Origin: Streptosporangium violaceochromogenes
GTDB taxonomy: Bacteria; Actinomycetota; Actinomycetes; Streptosporangiales; Streptosporangiaceae
DNA length: 64,000 bases
Assembly: GCF_014654615.1 (NCBI RefSeq)
Contig: NZ_BNBB01000011.1
Coordinates: 124,001 to 188,000, forward strand
Direction: 5' to 3'
Shown: in pieces, positions 52,425 to 60,805 of the stretch
How the letters are laid out: every line of letters starts with the position of its first letter
Position numbering within the stretch: the stretch's first letter is position 1
Made by a program: the position numbers and the translations under genes
The notes under the pieces: generated by a model
Database searches by the model: none
What the model saw: the letters and a program-made list of their open reading frames with translations, nothing else
Told to the model about the DNA's origin: nothing

Positions 52425-53123
52425 ATGACCAACCTTAGTGCTCCGGCCCTGTCCCGGAACACGCTGATTCGGGACGGCTGCGGCTGTTTCGCCGGTGCCG
52501 TGCCCCTGCCCATGGGGTGCGCCCGGTGCGGGCACGCACCCTACGCGCACGGCTGCCCCGACCTCCCCGCCGATCACGAATACGCCCAGCCGGACGGTGC
52601 GCTGATGAACACCCGGCTGGAGGCCCGCCGCTGCGGCGGCCCCGTCCGCCTGCCCCGCTTCGGGCCGCCCGCCGAGGTGGCGCCCGGCGAGGTGATCCCG
52701 CTGGTCCCCGCCCAGCGCCGCCCCGAACCCGCCACCGCGCCGGTTGTCCCGGAGCAGGCCCCGCCCGCCGTACGGCCCGCCCGGCCGCCGCTGCCTCAGC
52801 GAAAGCCCCGGCCGGTCGCGCGTCCGAGGGTTCGGCCGGCCGCCAATCGGCCCCCTCGGCGTCAGGGCACCCGGCCGGCCGCCGGAAGACCGTTCCGGCG
52901 CGGCCCCACCCGGCCGCCCACGCCGCACGGCCCACCTCCGGCGGCTCATCCGCCCGGTGTGCCCGAGGCCGCGCCCGTCCCCGGAACCGTCCCGCCGACG
53001 CTTCGGGCGGCTGTGCCGTACGGCAGGCCCGGCGACTCTCCCCCCACCCCATCAATCGGACCCGCCCGGCGCTCACAACACCGGAACGGGTCCCCGACCG
53101 GACAACGGAGGTCCGATTCGTGA
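52425..53123 (+). CDS. Small Cys-rich protein with long Pro/Arg-rich tail, unknown function
   Basis: 232 aa, no recognised function. Residues 15-45 contain a compact cysteine/histidine cluster (RDGCGCFAG, GCARCGHAPYAHGC) that could bind zinc. Residues 75-232 are a Pro/Arg/Ala-rich disordered tail. ATG 52425 follows the hairpin above. The stop overlaps the next GTG (GTGA). First of three translationally coupled small genes; the organisation is like small actinomycete-specific operons of unknown role found near XRE/DUF397-type regulators. Confidence 0.6.
   Translation: MTNLSAPALSRNTLIRDGCGCFAGAVPLPMGCARCGHAPYAHGCPDLPADHEYAQPDGALMNTRLEARRCGGPVRLPRFGPPAEVAPGEVIPLVPAQRRPEPATAPVVPEQAPPAVRPARPPLPQRKPRPVARPRVRPAANRPPRRQGTRPAAGRPFRRGPTRPPTPHGPPPAAHPPGVPEAAPVPGTVPPTLRAAVPYGRPGDSPPTPSIGPARRSQHRNGSPTGQRRSDS
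53058..53093 (+). promoter_or_regulatory. Second leader-type hairpin, inside the first small gene
   Basis: GGACCCG (53058-53064) pairs with CGGGTCC (53087-53093), with inner CGG/CCG pairs; the loop side begins CGGCGCT as in the hairpin at 52366. It ends 27 bp before the GTG at 53120, compared with 26 bp for the first hairpin. Confidence 0.4.
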
Positions 53124-53497
53124 ACAGCAATGGTGGTTCCCCCACCCCCGAGAGCATGATCCCCGGGTGGCGGGTCATTCTCAGCGACGCCGGCCGCCTC
53201 TGGGCCAGCCGCGAAACGCCGTTCCCGCGCGAGACGGAGTGGCACGCCCCGCCCTACCGCACCGTCGACGCCGACACCCTCGACGAGCTGCGGGCCGAGG
53301 TCGAACGGCAGGAGCAGGCGGCCCGCGACCTGAAGACCACCCGCGACTCGGAGGCCACCGGAAACCTGGAGGCGGCCGGGAACCTGGAGGCCACCCACGG
53401 CCAGGGCGCCGAGCGGTCCGGCACGGCCGGACGGACGGCCACCCCCGACGCCCAGCAGACCCCACCCCGGGCGGCGTCCGGGCAGGCGGGCCAATGA
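53120..53497 (+). CDS. Small protein, unknown function, with short repeats
   Basis: 125 aa. A folded N-terminal part (PGWRVILSDAGRLWASRE, YRTVDADTLDELRAEVERQEQ) resembles the next gene's product and the frame at 29103, implying a small shared domain. The C-terminal half is disordered and carries short repeats (GNLEAAGNLEA). GTG 53120 has GGAGGT upstream and overlaps the previous stop; its own stop overlaps the next ATG. No known function. Confidence 0.6.
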   Translation: MNSNGGSPTPESMIPGWRVILSDAGRLWASRETPFPRETEWHAPPYRTVDADTLDELRAEVERQEQAARDLKTTRDSEATGNLEAAGNLEATHGQGAERSGTAGRTATPDAQQTPPRAASGQAGQ

Positions 53498-53895
53498 TCG
53501 GGCAGCCCCGCGCCCCCGGCCGGCACCGGGCCGGGCAGCCTCACTCCCTGGTGCACCGGCGCCTCTGGGACGGCCCGGCCCGCGACCAGGCCGAAGCATT
53601 GGAACGTTCCCGCCCGGGGTGGGTGGTCTGGTACGGCCCCGGCAGCCGCCGTTTCTACGCCGCCGCGGCCTGGCCCGCCCCCGAATCGATCATGGTCGAG
53701 GCCGCCACCGCCGACGACCTCCACGACCGGATGAACGAGACCGAGACCGCCCTCCTCCTCCGGGCCGCCACTTCCACCTCCAGCACGGCGGGCACCCCCG
53801 GGCAGCCCCGGCGCCCCCGCCCCTCCGGCACCCGCCGCCGCACCGTACGACACGCCCGCAGCCTGCCCTACCCCCCGGAAGGCAGCGCCGCATGA
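53494..53895 (+). CDS. Small protein related to its upstream neighbour, unknown function
   Basis: 133 aa. Central block RPGWVVWYGPGSRRFYAAAAWPAP, IMVEAATADDLHDRMNETETALLL is clearly similar to the fragment at 29103 and more weakly to the product of 53120. Termini are Arg/Pro-rich. ATG 53494 overlaps the preceding stop (ATGA). Last gene of the coupled trio. No function known; the strong coupling suggests that the three proteins act together. Confidence 0.6.
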   Translation: MIGQPRAPGRHRAGQPHSLVHRRLWDGPARDQAEALERSRPGWVVWYGPGSRRFYAAAAWPAPESIMVEAATADDLHDRMNETETALLLRAATSTSSTAGTPGQPRRPRPSGTRRRTVRHARSLPYPPEGSAA

Positions 53896-54090
53896 CCCCC
53901 CGCCCACCCACCCCTTGAAAAAGCCGGTACGGCCAGGCCCGGGAAGCCCCCCGCCTGCGCCCAGCCGGACCCCCTGACCTCCGGCGCGGAAAGCCCTTCT
54001 CCTTCCCAGAAGGACCCCCGCCGGACCTCGGCGACCGCGCCCACCCAAGGGACCCCCGCGAGGGACGGGTGAACCAGGCAGGTCGCCCCC

Positions 54091-54131
54091 GGGTGTCCCC
54101 GCCGACCTTCCCCAACCCGGCGGGGACACCC
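54091..54131 (+). terminator. Strong GC hairpin downstream of the small-gene operon
   Basis: GGGTGTCCCCGCC (54091-54103), 15-base loop, GGCGGGGACACCC (54119-54131): 13 perfect pairs, about 200 bp after the last small gene and followed by CCCTTTCG. Either the operon terminator or, by analogy with the other two hairpins, a leader of the short frame at 54167. Confidence 0.6.
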
Positions 54132-54166
54132 CCTTTCGACCACCCTCGTACACCGGCAGGAGACCC

Positions 54167-54250
54167 ATGAGAGGCATCAAGATCACCACTGCCAACGGCA
54201 CCGTCATCCTCACCCCGCACATCGAACCCCTGCTCACCTCGCCACACTGA
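54167..54250 (+). CDS. Possible 27-residue peptide or truncated gene
   Basis: ATG 54167 follows GGCAGGAG closely and encodes [20 protein letters not shown] and seven more residues before TGA. A good RBS is the only support. It ends where the transposase remnant begins, in a different frame, so it may be a gene truncated by an insertion and deletion. Confidence 0.3.
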   Translation: MRGIKITTANGTVILTPHIEPLLTSPH

Positions 54251-54462
54251 TCCCCGGCCACTGGAGCATCGAGGCCCCGCACCACATCCGCGCAGACGCC
54301 TCCCGCGTCCGGACCGGCGCCGCGCCCCGGATCATGCCGAGCCTGCACAACCTGGCCATCGGTCTGGCCCGCCTGATCGGCTGGACCAACATCGCCGCTG
54401 CGACCGACCACTACCGCAGCCACCTTGCCGACGGACTTCAGCTGCTCGGTCTCACAACATGA
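54247..54462 (+). pseudogene. C-terminal remnant of a transposase (ISAs1-like)
   Basis: A 71-codon frame without start codon reads [55 protein letters not shown] to a TGA at 54460. 'HWIRD..ASRVRTGxGPxxMAxLRNLAIGLxRxxGxTNIAAA' is the C-terminal signature of ISAs1-family DDE transposases. Everything upstream of this block is missing and no terminal inverted repeat is evident, so it is a dead fragment. Confidence 0.75.
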
Positions 54463-54516
54463 GAACGCTCCGGCCCTGAGCGGCGACAGGGGTGACGGCC
54501 GCGCCGACTACATCCG

Positions 54517-54924
54517 TTAACTGGATTCACTGAGAAACTCCGCCACTACTTCACTTATCTCGGTTTCATTGGCCTCAACCTGAAACTCGTTCCCTTCCGG
54601 ATCTGCAAGTAGAACACAGCGGAGGTTGGGGCCGGTAGAGTACTCTTCTATGACCTTTGCCCCGATCTGTATAAGTCGTGCAATCTCGGTCGAGACACTC
54701 TCGACGACGGGGCTAATTGAGAGAAGTAGTGCGCTGCGAGCGTTCGAGTCTCTGGACTGATCGATTTTTCTAAAGAAAAGTCGCTCGGGCTGACTTCCAG
54801 GGGTAAGCTCAATCCAGCAGCCGTTCGGTCCTCCACTGATGGGACGCTCCAGGACTCCTGCCCAAAACTGTGCCAGCTTGTATGGATGGTGCGAGTTTAT
54901 AAAAATATGTCGGATAACTGCCAT
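54517..54924 (-). CDS. VOC family (glyoxalase-like) protein
   Basis: 135 aa. Vicinal-oxygen-chelate fold signatures: IFINSHHPYKLAQFWAGVLER at the N-terminus and CVLLADPEGNEFQVEAN at the C-terminus, the latter with a typical metal Glu. Reaction unknown; actinomycetes have dozens of such proteins. GC content is markedly below that of the surroundings. ATG 54924 has GGGAGG upstream. It lies next to a transposase fragment, consistent with recent acquisition. Confidence 0.85.
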   Translation of the reverse strand: MAVIRHIFINSHHPYKLAQFWAGVLERPISGGPNGCWIELTPGSQPERLFFRKIDQSRDSNARSALLLSISPVVESVSTEIARLIQIGAKVIEEYSTGPNLRCVLLADPEGNEFQVEANETEISEVVAEFLSESS

Positions 54925-55002
54925 CTGTGCGCCTCCCAGACAGGAACGCCGGTGTGTCATTCAATACTATGAATGACACACCGACGGTGTCACTGGTTCA
55001 GA

Positions 55003-55544
55003 CTAAAGATCGCACCAGTATGCCTTCGAGTTGCTGCCCTGGTGGCTGACCGCCGTCTGGCCGTTGTGAGTGGTGGTCACCCAAGTGCGGGACATCCACC
55101 AGTGCTGCTTGTGCGGGTCGTAAGTACAGGTCCACTGGGATGTTGAACGCGTGGCGCTCCCCGGACTGCAGGACCACTTCACCTTCCCATAGTTGATCTC
55201 CTTCCAGACACCGCCTTCCCAGAGAAGGAGATCGTTCTGGACTCGACAACCGCCGTTGGGGACAGGGGTGCAGCCAGGGCTGACCATTTCGCCCTGTCCG
55301 TAGATAGTCCTGGAGGCAGCGGTGAGCGTAAACGGTGCGCAGCGTCGAAGAAGCAGACTCCGGCGGCTGAGACGTCACTCGGACTCTTGGCTCCAGGCGG
55401 AGGCGGAGGCGGGCTCTGCTCGGTTCCCGGTGCGACCTCGATACTGGGCGGGGAAAGGTTCGGGTCTTCATTGCTTGCCATCGCCGGAGATGCCGCTCCA
55501 ACGAACAGAAGAGCGGTCACGCTGAGTTCGTTCCTGTACTTCAT
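55003..55544 (-). pseudogene. Frameshifted gene for a small secreted cysteine-containing protein
   Basis: ATG 55544 with AAAGGAG nine bases upstream starts a Sec signal peptide (MKYRNELSVTALLFVGAASPAMASNED) and a Pro-rich linker, but this frame then turns non-protein-like and stops at 55179. A different frame from about 55330 down to 55003 reads as a compact domain: FTLTAASRTIYGQGE, SPGCTPVPNGGCRVQND, WSCSPGSATRSTSQWTCTYD, WWMSRTWVTTT, ending YWCDL. Together they look like one exported protein of about 175 residues split by a single frameshift near 55310-55370. Either a genuine pseudogene or a sequencing error. Family unknown. Confidence 0.55.
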
Positions 55545-56001
55545 GCAGCAGGACTCCTTTCGCATCACACGATGTGGTCGCAGGCGGAGGCTTTCCAAAG
55601 TTTCCCGCCCACGATCATCCTTGCTGGGATCGCATCCGCAAACAAGTCTTGATTTTTATTTCACGTCCGCTTTAATTATCCAATTAACAGATCAACGTGA
55701 CCGACCGTGTGGCTCGAATGACAACCTGCAAGCTCAAACCGCTTTTGTTTATCTTTAATCTGTGGCGCTGATTGATTGTGAGAGTGTCGGCTTCTGTGGT
55801 GTTTCCACGTCATGCGGTGCGCGCACGGGTTGAGGTGCCCGTCGAACCGAACCGAGACCCTCCCCAGTCGAGCTCGGCCGGGGCAGTTGACGTGACCCTG
55901 CCGGGGGCCGGAGCGGCGGTGGGTGAGATGTGCCTGATCCGTCCGCCCGCTGTCCCGTCCGGCCCTGACGCCCGGGGCCGTTCCCGCTCTACGGTGGCGG
56001 G
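55545..56001. other. Intergenic region with low-GC centre
   Basis: 457 bp. 55640-55760 is AT-rich (for example TTTTTATTTCACG and TTTAATTATCCAATTAAC) and probably foreign or promoter DNA; the right half is GC-rich upstream sequence of the GlxA-type regulator. No gene seen. Confidence 0.5.
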
Positions 56002-57009
56002 GTGAGTGAACGTGACGCGGGAAACGCGGCGGGGACGGGACGGGTCGTGGTCCTGGTCCTGCCGCGGGTGAACCTGCTCGATCTGGGCGGTCCGGTCCAG
56101 GTCTTCGACGCCGCGGCCCACCTCGGCGGCGGCTACCGGCTGGAGTTCGCGTCGGACGCGCCGGAGACGACGTCGGCGCAGGGGCTGCGGCTCGCCGGGC
56201 TCGCCCCCCTGTCGCGGACGACCGCCGGGCCGGGCGACCTGGTCCTGGTGCCCGGTCCCCGCCTGACGACCGGATCCGACCGTACGGCCGCGCCGGAACC
56301 GCTGGTGCCGGAGCCGCTGGTGCCGGACGCCGCGGTGCGGTGGCTGCGCGAGGTGTACGCGGCCGGGGCGCGGGTCGCGTCGGTGTGCACCGGCGCCGCC
56401 GCGCTCGGTGAGGCGGGGCTGCTGGACGGCCGGGCGTGCACCACCCACTGGGCGCTCACCGCCGCCCTGCGGCACCGCTATCCGGCCGCCCGGGTGCGCG
56501 AGGCCGCGCTTTTCGTGCACGACGGGCGCGTCAGCACCAGCGCGGGCATCTCGGCGGGCATCGACCTCGCGCTGTCCATCGTCGAACGCGACCACGGCCC
56601 GGCCCTGGCCGCCTCCGTCGCGCGTGAACTGGTGGTGTACCTGCGCCGGGACGCCACGAGCCCGCAGATCAGCCCGTTTCTGCGCCACCGGGCGCACCTG
56701 AGGCCGGCCGTCCACCGGGTGCAGGACCACATCGCCCAGCACCTCGACGCCTCCCACACCCTGGCGGACCTGGCCGCCGTCGTCCACATGTCGCCACGCG
56801 GGCTCAGCCGGGCGTTCACCTCGGCCACCGGGATCACTCCGCTGGAGTACCGGCAGCAGCTACGGCTGGAGCGGGCGCGGACGCTGCTGGCCGAGACCGA
56901 CCTGACCGTGGAGGCCGTGGCCACGCGCTGCGGTTTCCGTGACGCCCGGCAGCTCAGGCGGCTGTTCGCGGACCGCCGGGGCGCCTCCCCGGCCGCCTCC
57001 CGCCGATAG
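56002..57009 (+). CDS. GlxA-type transcriptional regulator (DJ-1/PfpI domain + AraC HTH)
   Basis: 335 aa. Residues 10-190 form a DJ-1/PfpI-like domain (VVVLVLPRVNLLDLGGPVQVF, VASVCTGAAALGEAGLLDGR with the nucleophile-elbow Cys). Residues 230-330 hold a double AraC helix-turn-helix (HTLADLAAVVHMSPRGLSRAF, VEAVATRCGFRDARQLRRLF). The family are cytoplasmic activators responding to small metabolites. GTG 56002. It lies 113 bp upstream of another DJ-1-fold gene on the same strand, a plausible target or sensor partner. Confidence 0.92.
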   Translation: MSERDAGNAAGTGRVVVLVLPRVNLLDLGGPVQVFDAAAHLGGGYRLEFASDAPETTSAQGLRLAGLAPLSRTTAGPGDLVLVPGPRLTTGSDRTAAPEPLVPEPLVPDAAVRWLREVYAAGARVASVCTGAAALGEAGLLDGRACTTHWALTAALRHRYPAARVREAALFVHDGRVSTSAGISAGIDLALSIVERDHGPALAASVARELVVYLRRDATSPQISPFLRHRAHLRPAVHRVQDHIAQHLDASHTLADLAAVVHMSPRGLSRAFTSATGITPLEYRQQLRLERARTLLAETDLTVEAVATRCGFRDARQLRRLFADRRGASPAASRR

Positions 57010-57122
57010 CCCCGGCCCCCTCCCGCCGCCGGCCCACCACCTTCCCGCCACCACCTCTCACCGCGCGTGCCGTACCGGGCTCAGCCATGCTCCCGTCCGG
57101 CGCGCGGGAAACGGAGCCTCTC

Positions 57123-58607
57123 ATGCCACGACTGCTTCGCCGTACCCTCCGGGTGCTGCTGGGCGGCCTCCTCTCGCTCGTCGTCTTCGCCGCGATCGCG
57201 GTCGCCGGGGTGTCGGCCTCGATGGGAGAGAGTTACGTGTCCAAGGCGGGGGCGCCATGGCGGTGGCCCGCGCCCCGGGCGGTGCCCGAGGGCCGGATCG
57301 GGGTCGCGGTCGTCGTCGGCGAGGAGGGGTCGGTGAGCGCCGACGTGCTGGTGCCGTACGAGGTCTTCGCCCGCTCCGAGCGGTTCTTCGTCTACACCGT
57401 CGCCGAGCGGCGGCAGGCGTCACCCCTGTCCGGCGGCGCGCGGCTGCTGCCCGAGCACACCCTGTCCGAGGTGGGGACGGCGGCTCTGCCCGAGCCGGAC
57501 GTGGTGGTCGTCCCCGCGGTCGTCCAGCCGACCGGTGTCGCGGAGGCGCCGCTGCGGGAGTGGATCGCACGGCGGGCCGCCCGCGGAGCGCGGGTGCTCG
57601 GGGTGTGCGCGGGCTCGGAGCTGCTCGCCGCCGCCGGCCTGCTGAACGGACGCGAGGCCACCTCCTTCTGGTCGAACATCGACCGGCTGAGCCGCGACTA
57701 CCCGCGGGTGCGGTGGCAGCGGGGCCGGCGGTACGTCCAGGACGGAGGCGTCACCACGACCGCCGGGATCACCTCGGGTACGGTCGGCGCCCTCCGGCTG
57801 GTGGAGGAGCTGGCGGGCCGGGCGGAGGCCGAGCGCGTCGGCGCGGACCTCGCCTATCCCGGATGGAGGCTGGACGGGCCCACGGAGATCCCGGTCAACC
57901 GGCTGGCCGCCGCCGACCTCCCCTACGGGCTGAACATCGCCTTCCCGTGGCTGCGGCCGACCGTCGCGATCGGGCTGGCCGACGGGGTGGGCGAGATCGA
58001 CGTGGCGGCGGCGTTCGAGGTGTACTCGGGCGTGTCGTCCGCCTACAGGACGGTTCCGGTCGCCGCGGGCAGTGGGGTGACGACCCGGCACGGGCTGGTG
58101 CTGCTGGCCGAGCCGGTGACGGGAGACACCGGCGGGTACGGGGCGGACCGCTTCGTCGTCCCGGGTCTCGAACGGGACGACGACGTGCCCGAGCCGTTGC
58201 GGCGGTGGGCGGCCCGGCAGCGCCTGGCCGTCCGGCTGCCCGGCGGCGGGCGGACGGGCGAAGAGTTCGGCTTCGACCCGATGCTGCGCGACCTGGCCGA
58301 GCACGCCGACCGGGCCACCGCCCGTACGACCGCGAAGTTCTCCGAGTACCCGGACCGGCACCTGCGGCTGAGCGGAGCGGCCTGGCCCTACCGCTCGACG
58401 GCTCTGGCGCTCGCGGCGCTCGCGCTGTCCGTGGCCGCCGGGCCGGTGGCCACGGCGGTGTACCGCATGGCCCGTCGCCGCGGCGGCCGGGGCCTCCGCC
58501 GTCCCCTCCCGCCGGAGAAAGCCCGGCCTCAGGGGAAGGCCGGGCTCAGAGAGGCGGGCTCAAAGGCTCACGGGGAGGGCGGGGCCGGGTGGTTGGGGGG
58601 AGCGTAG
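57123..58607 (+). CDS. Membrane-anchored DJ-1/PfpI family protein
   Basis: 494 aa. One N-terminal helix (LRVLLGGLLSLVVFAAIAVAGV) and one near the C-terminus (ALALAALALSVAAGPVATAVY) flank an extracytoplasmic region with DJ-1/PfpI sequence (IGVAVVVGEEGSVSADVLVPYEVF, VLGVCAGSELLAAAGLLNGREAT, YVQDGGVTTTAGITSG). The nucleophile Cys (GVCAGSE) is kept. ATG 57123 with GGAG upstream. It follows a GlxA-type regulator with the same domain. The last about 30 codons contain a hairpin and overlap the convergent nitrilase gene, so the real C-terminus may have been extended. Function unknown. Confidence 0.85.
   Translation: MPRLLRRTLRVLLGGLLSLVVFAAIAVAGVSASMGESYVSKAGAPWRWPAPRAVPEGRIGVAVVVGEEGSVSADVLVPYEVFARSERFFVYTVAERRQASPLSGGARLLPEHTLSEVGTAALPEPDVVVVPAVVQPTGVAEAPLREWIARRAARGARVLGVCAGSELLAAAGLLNGREATSFWSNIDRLSRDYPRVRWQRGRRYVQDGGVTTTAGITSGTVGALRLVEELAGRAEAERVGADLAYPGWRLDGPTEIPVNRLAAADLPYGLNIAFPWLRPTVAIGLADGVGEIDVAAAFEVYSGVSSAYRTVPVAAGSGVTTRHGLVLLAEPVTGDTGGYGADRFVVPGLERDDDVPEPLRRWAARQRLAVRLPGGGRTGEEFGFDPMLRDLAEHADRATARTTAKFSEYPDRHLRLSGAAWPYRSTALALAALALSVAAGPVATAVYRMARRRGGRGLRRPLPPEKARPQGKAGLREAGSKAHGEGGAGWLGGA
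58520..58546. terminator. Terminator-like hairpin between convergent genes
   Basis: AGCCCGGCCT (58520-58529), 7-base loop, AGGCCGGGCT (58537-58546): 10 perfect pairs. It lies inside the 3' end of the DJ-1 reading frame and just past the nitrilase stop on the other strand. Confidence 0.6.
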
Positions 58608-59491
58608 GGGGACTCGTCGACCAGTGTCCGGTAGTGCTGGGGGCGGCGGTCCTGCAGCAGGTTGAGGCCGAAGAAGCCGTCCGTTCTGCTGGCGAGGGTG
58701 GTCTCCTCGACGTCGGCGGTGTGGACGACCAGCCCCTCCTCCTCTTCGAGGAGGGCGACGACCTTGCCGTAGGGGTCGACGATCTGGCTGTTGCCCCAGT
58801 AGTCGAGGCCGCCGGAGTAGACGCCCTTCTCGCAGTGGTTGGAGACGACCAGCCACATCTGGTTGAAGAAGGCGTTGGCCTGGGCGGAGATGTCCATCGC
58901 CCAGCCGTGGTAGTCGTCGGCGCGGTTGTGGCCCCGCATCGGCCACGCGGTCGACTTCAGGGCCACGGTGGCCCCCTTGAGGGCGAAGGTCCGCATCAGC
59001 TCCGGGAAGGCCAGGTCGTAGCAGATGAGGCTCGCCACGGTCGCGAAGGGGAGGTCGAACACCGGCGTCGCCTCGCCGGGGTTGAAGTAGGGGAACTCGA
59101 ACTGGTTGTGCAGCTTGCGGTAGACGCCGACGACGCCGTCGGGGCCGATCAGCGCCGTCGAGTTGAAGATGACGTTGCCGTGCAGGCCGCGTTCGGCGAG
59201 CCCGAGCTGGACGTACATGCCGTGTTCGGCGGCCTTGGCGCGGATGGTCTCCGTGGCGGGCCCGGGGATCGGCTCCGCCTCACGGAAGTAGTACTGCTTC
59301 TGCGCGGCGGTTCCCTTGTCGCCCAGGCCGAAGGCGAAGTCCGCGTAGCCTTGCAGCCCCACCTCGGGGAGCACGAGGACGTCGACGTTCTTGGTGGCCG
59401 CCTCCTCGATGATCTCAAGGAACTTTCCGAGGTTGCGAGCCTTGTCGTGCTCGATCCGCAGGTTTGCCGCGGCCAGGGTCACCGTTGCCAT
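58568..59491 (-). CDS. Nitrilase superfamily carbon-nitrogen hydrolase
   Basis: 307 aa amidase. The catalytic triad is complete: Glu43 (VLVLPEVGLQ), Lys126 (VYRKLH) and Cys157 (SLICYDLAFPE). Additional GNVIFNSTALIGPDG and DYWGNSQIVDPYGKV are typical. These enzymes hydrolyse C-N bonds of amides, nitriles or carbamoyl compounds. Last gene of the operon livH-M-G-F-amidohydrolase-nitrilase (45 bp after the amidohydrolase gene), so its substrate probably enters by that importer. True nitrile hydrolysis is not implied by the sequence. Confidence 0.92.
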   Translation of the reverse strand: MATVTLAAANLRIEHDKARNLGKFLEIIEEAATKNVDVLVLPEVGLQGYADFAFGLGDKGTAAQKQYYFREAEPIPGPATETIRAKAAEHGMYVQLGLAERGLHGNVIFNSTALIGPDGVVGVYRKLHNQFEFPYFNPGEATPVFDLPFATVASLICYDLAFPELMRTFALKGATVALKSTAWPMRGHNRADDYHGWAMDISAQANAFFNQMWLVVSNHCEKGVYSGGLDYWGNSQIVDPYGKVVALLEEEEGLVVHTADVEETTLASRTDGFFGLNLLQDRRPQHYRTLVDESPYAPPNHPAPPSP

Positions 59492-59536
59492 GTCAGCCCT
59501 TCCTACTCTCCTGCGCCCAGCGCCGGTCGATGACGG

Positions 59537-60775
59537 TCAGTTGTCGTTCTTGACGATCCGGCCTCCGAGCAGGACCGCCGTGACGGCGCCCGGCTTTCCG
59601 AAGACCTCGATGTTCTCCCAGGGCCTGCCGTCGACGACGATCAGGTCGGCCAGTTTGCCCGGCTCGGCCGTGCCCAGCCTGTCGGCCACGCCGAAGAGCT
59701 CCGCGTTGGTGCGGGTGGTGGCGACCAGGACGTCCATCGCCGACATGACCTGGGCCTTCAGTTCGAGTTCGCGGTGCTTGTGCTCGAACATCGGGCCGAG
59801 CAGGTCGGACCCGCTGGCGATGCGCACGCCGTTGCGGTAGGCGTACTCCAGGGCGCGCATGCCGGCCTCGTGCGCCAGGCGGATCTTCTCGACGTTGTCG
59901 GCGGGGACGCCGTGCTCAAGCCCCTGCCGGTAGAGCAGTTCGTAGGTGCTCAGCGTGGGAACCAGGAACGTTCCGGTCTCGGCGAGCACGCGGGCGGTCG
60001 CCTCGTCGATGAGGTTACCATGCTCGATCGAGCGAACTCCGGCAGACACCGCATTGCGGACTGCAAGGGACGAGTAGGCGTGAGCAAGGACATACTTCCC
60101 AGCCGCCTCGGCGGTCTGCACCGCCGTGCGCATCTCCTCGACCGTGTACTGAATGGTGTCCAGCTCGTCGGCGGGCGACATCGCCCCGCCACCGGCCATC
60201 ACCTTGATCTGGTCGGCGCCGGTGCGGATGTTCTCGCGGGTGGCCTTGCGGACCTCGTCGGGGCCGTCGGCGATGGAAGGACGCATGCCCACCTGTGAGC
60301 AGCACTCCAGCACGTCCCCGCGCTCGGTGGGCCGGCGGAAGTCGGCGTGACCGCCGGTCATCGAGATCGGCGCGTTGGACACGAGCAGCCGGGGGCCCTG
60401 GAGGACGCCCTGCTCGATCGCCTGGCGGAACCCGGCGTCGCACCCGCCCGCGTCCCGCACGGTCGTGTAGCCCTGATGCAGGGTCCGGGTGAGGATCGCC
60501 CCCATCTTCAGGGCGAAATGGCTGGTCAGGTAGTTGCGGTGCTGCTCCATGATGTTGACGTCCACCGCGCCGATGTGCACGTGCGCGTCCATGAGACCGG
60601 GCATGACCGTACGGCCTGCGCAGTCGACGGCCTGCTCGACCGACGACGGCAGGGGACGGCCGGCCGGAACGATCTCGGCGATCCGGTCGCCGTCGACGAT
60701 CACGGTCATGTTCTCCACCGGCTCACGGCCGGTGCAGTCCAGCACGGTCGAGTTGGTCAGGGCCAGCGCGGACAA
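59537..60775 (-). CDS. Metal-dependent amidohydrolase (imidazolonepropionase-like superfamily)
   Basis: 412 aa. Metal ligands: PGLMDAHVHIG (His65, His67), QIKVMAGGG (Lys about 191), VLAHAYSS (His), SIEHGN (His) and IASGSDL (Asp), with a C-terminal KLADLIVVDG. This subgroup includes Xaa-Pro and Xaa-Arg dipeptidases and other cyclic-amide hydrolases. ATG 60775; 30 bp after livF and 45 bp before the nitrilase gene on the same strand. The operon suggests uptake and stepwise hydrolysis of an amide or blocked amino acid. Substrate cannot be named from sequence. Confidence 0.9.
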   Translation of the reverse strand: MSALALTNSTVLDCTGREPVENMTVIVDGDRIAEIVPAGRPLPSSVEQAVDCAGRTVMPGLMDAHVHIGAVDVNIMEQHRNYLTSHFALKMGAILTRTLHQGYTTVRDAGGCDAGFRQAIEQGVLQGPRLLVSNAPISMTGGHADFRRPTERGDVLECCSQVGMRPSIADGPDEVRKATRENIRTGADQIKVMAGGGAMSPADELDTIQYTVEEMRTAVQTAEAAGKYVLAHAYSSLAVRNAVSAGVRSIEHGNLIDEATARVLAETGTFLVPTLSTYELLYRQGLEHGVPADNVEKIRLAHEAGMRALEYAYRNGVRIASGSDLLGPMFEHKHRELELKAQVMSAMDVLVATTRTNAELFGVADRLGTAEPGKLADLIVVDGRPWENIEVFGKPGAVTAVLLGGRIVKNDN

Positions 60776-60805
60776 GGGAAGCCTCCAGGGAGGTCGTAGG
60801 GGTTC

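Noticed and set aside
55772..56005. Plus-strand frame just before the GlxA-type regulator
   Set aside because: No RBS or motif; it overlaps the regulator start and reads as random Val/Arg/Pro sequence.
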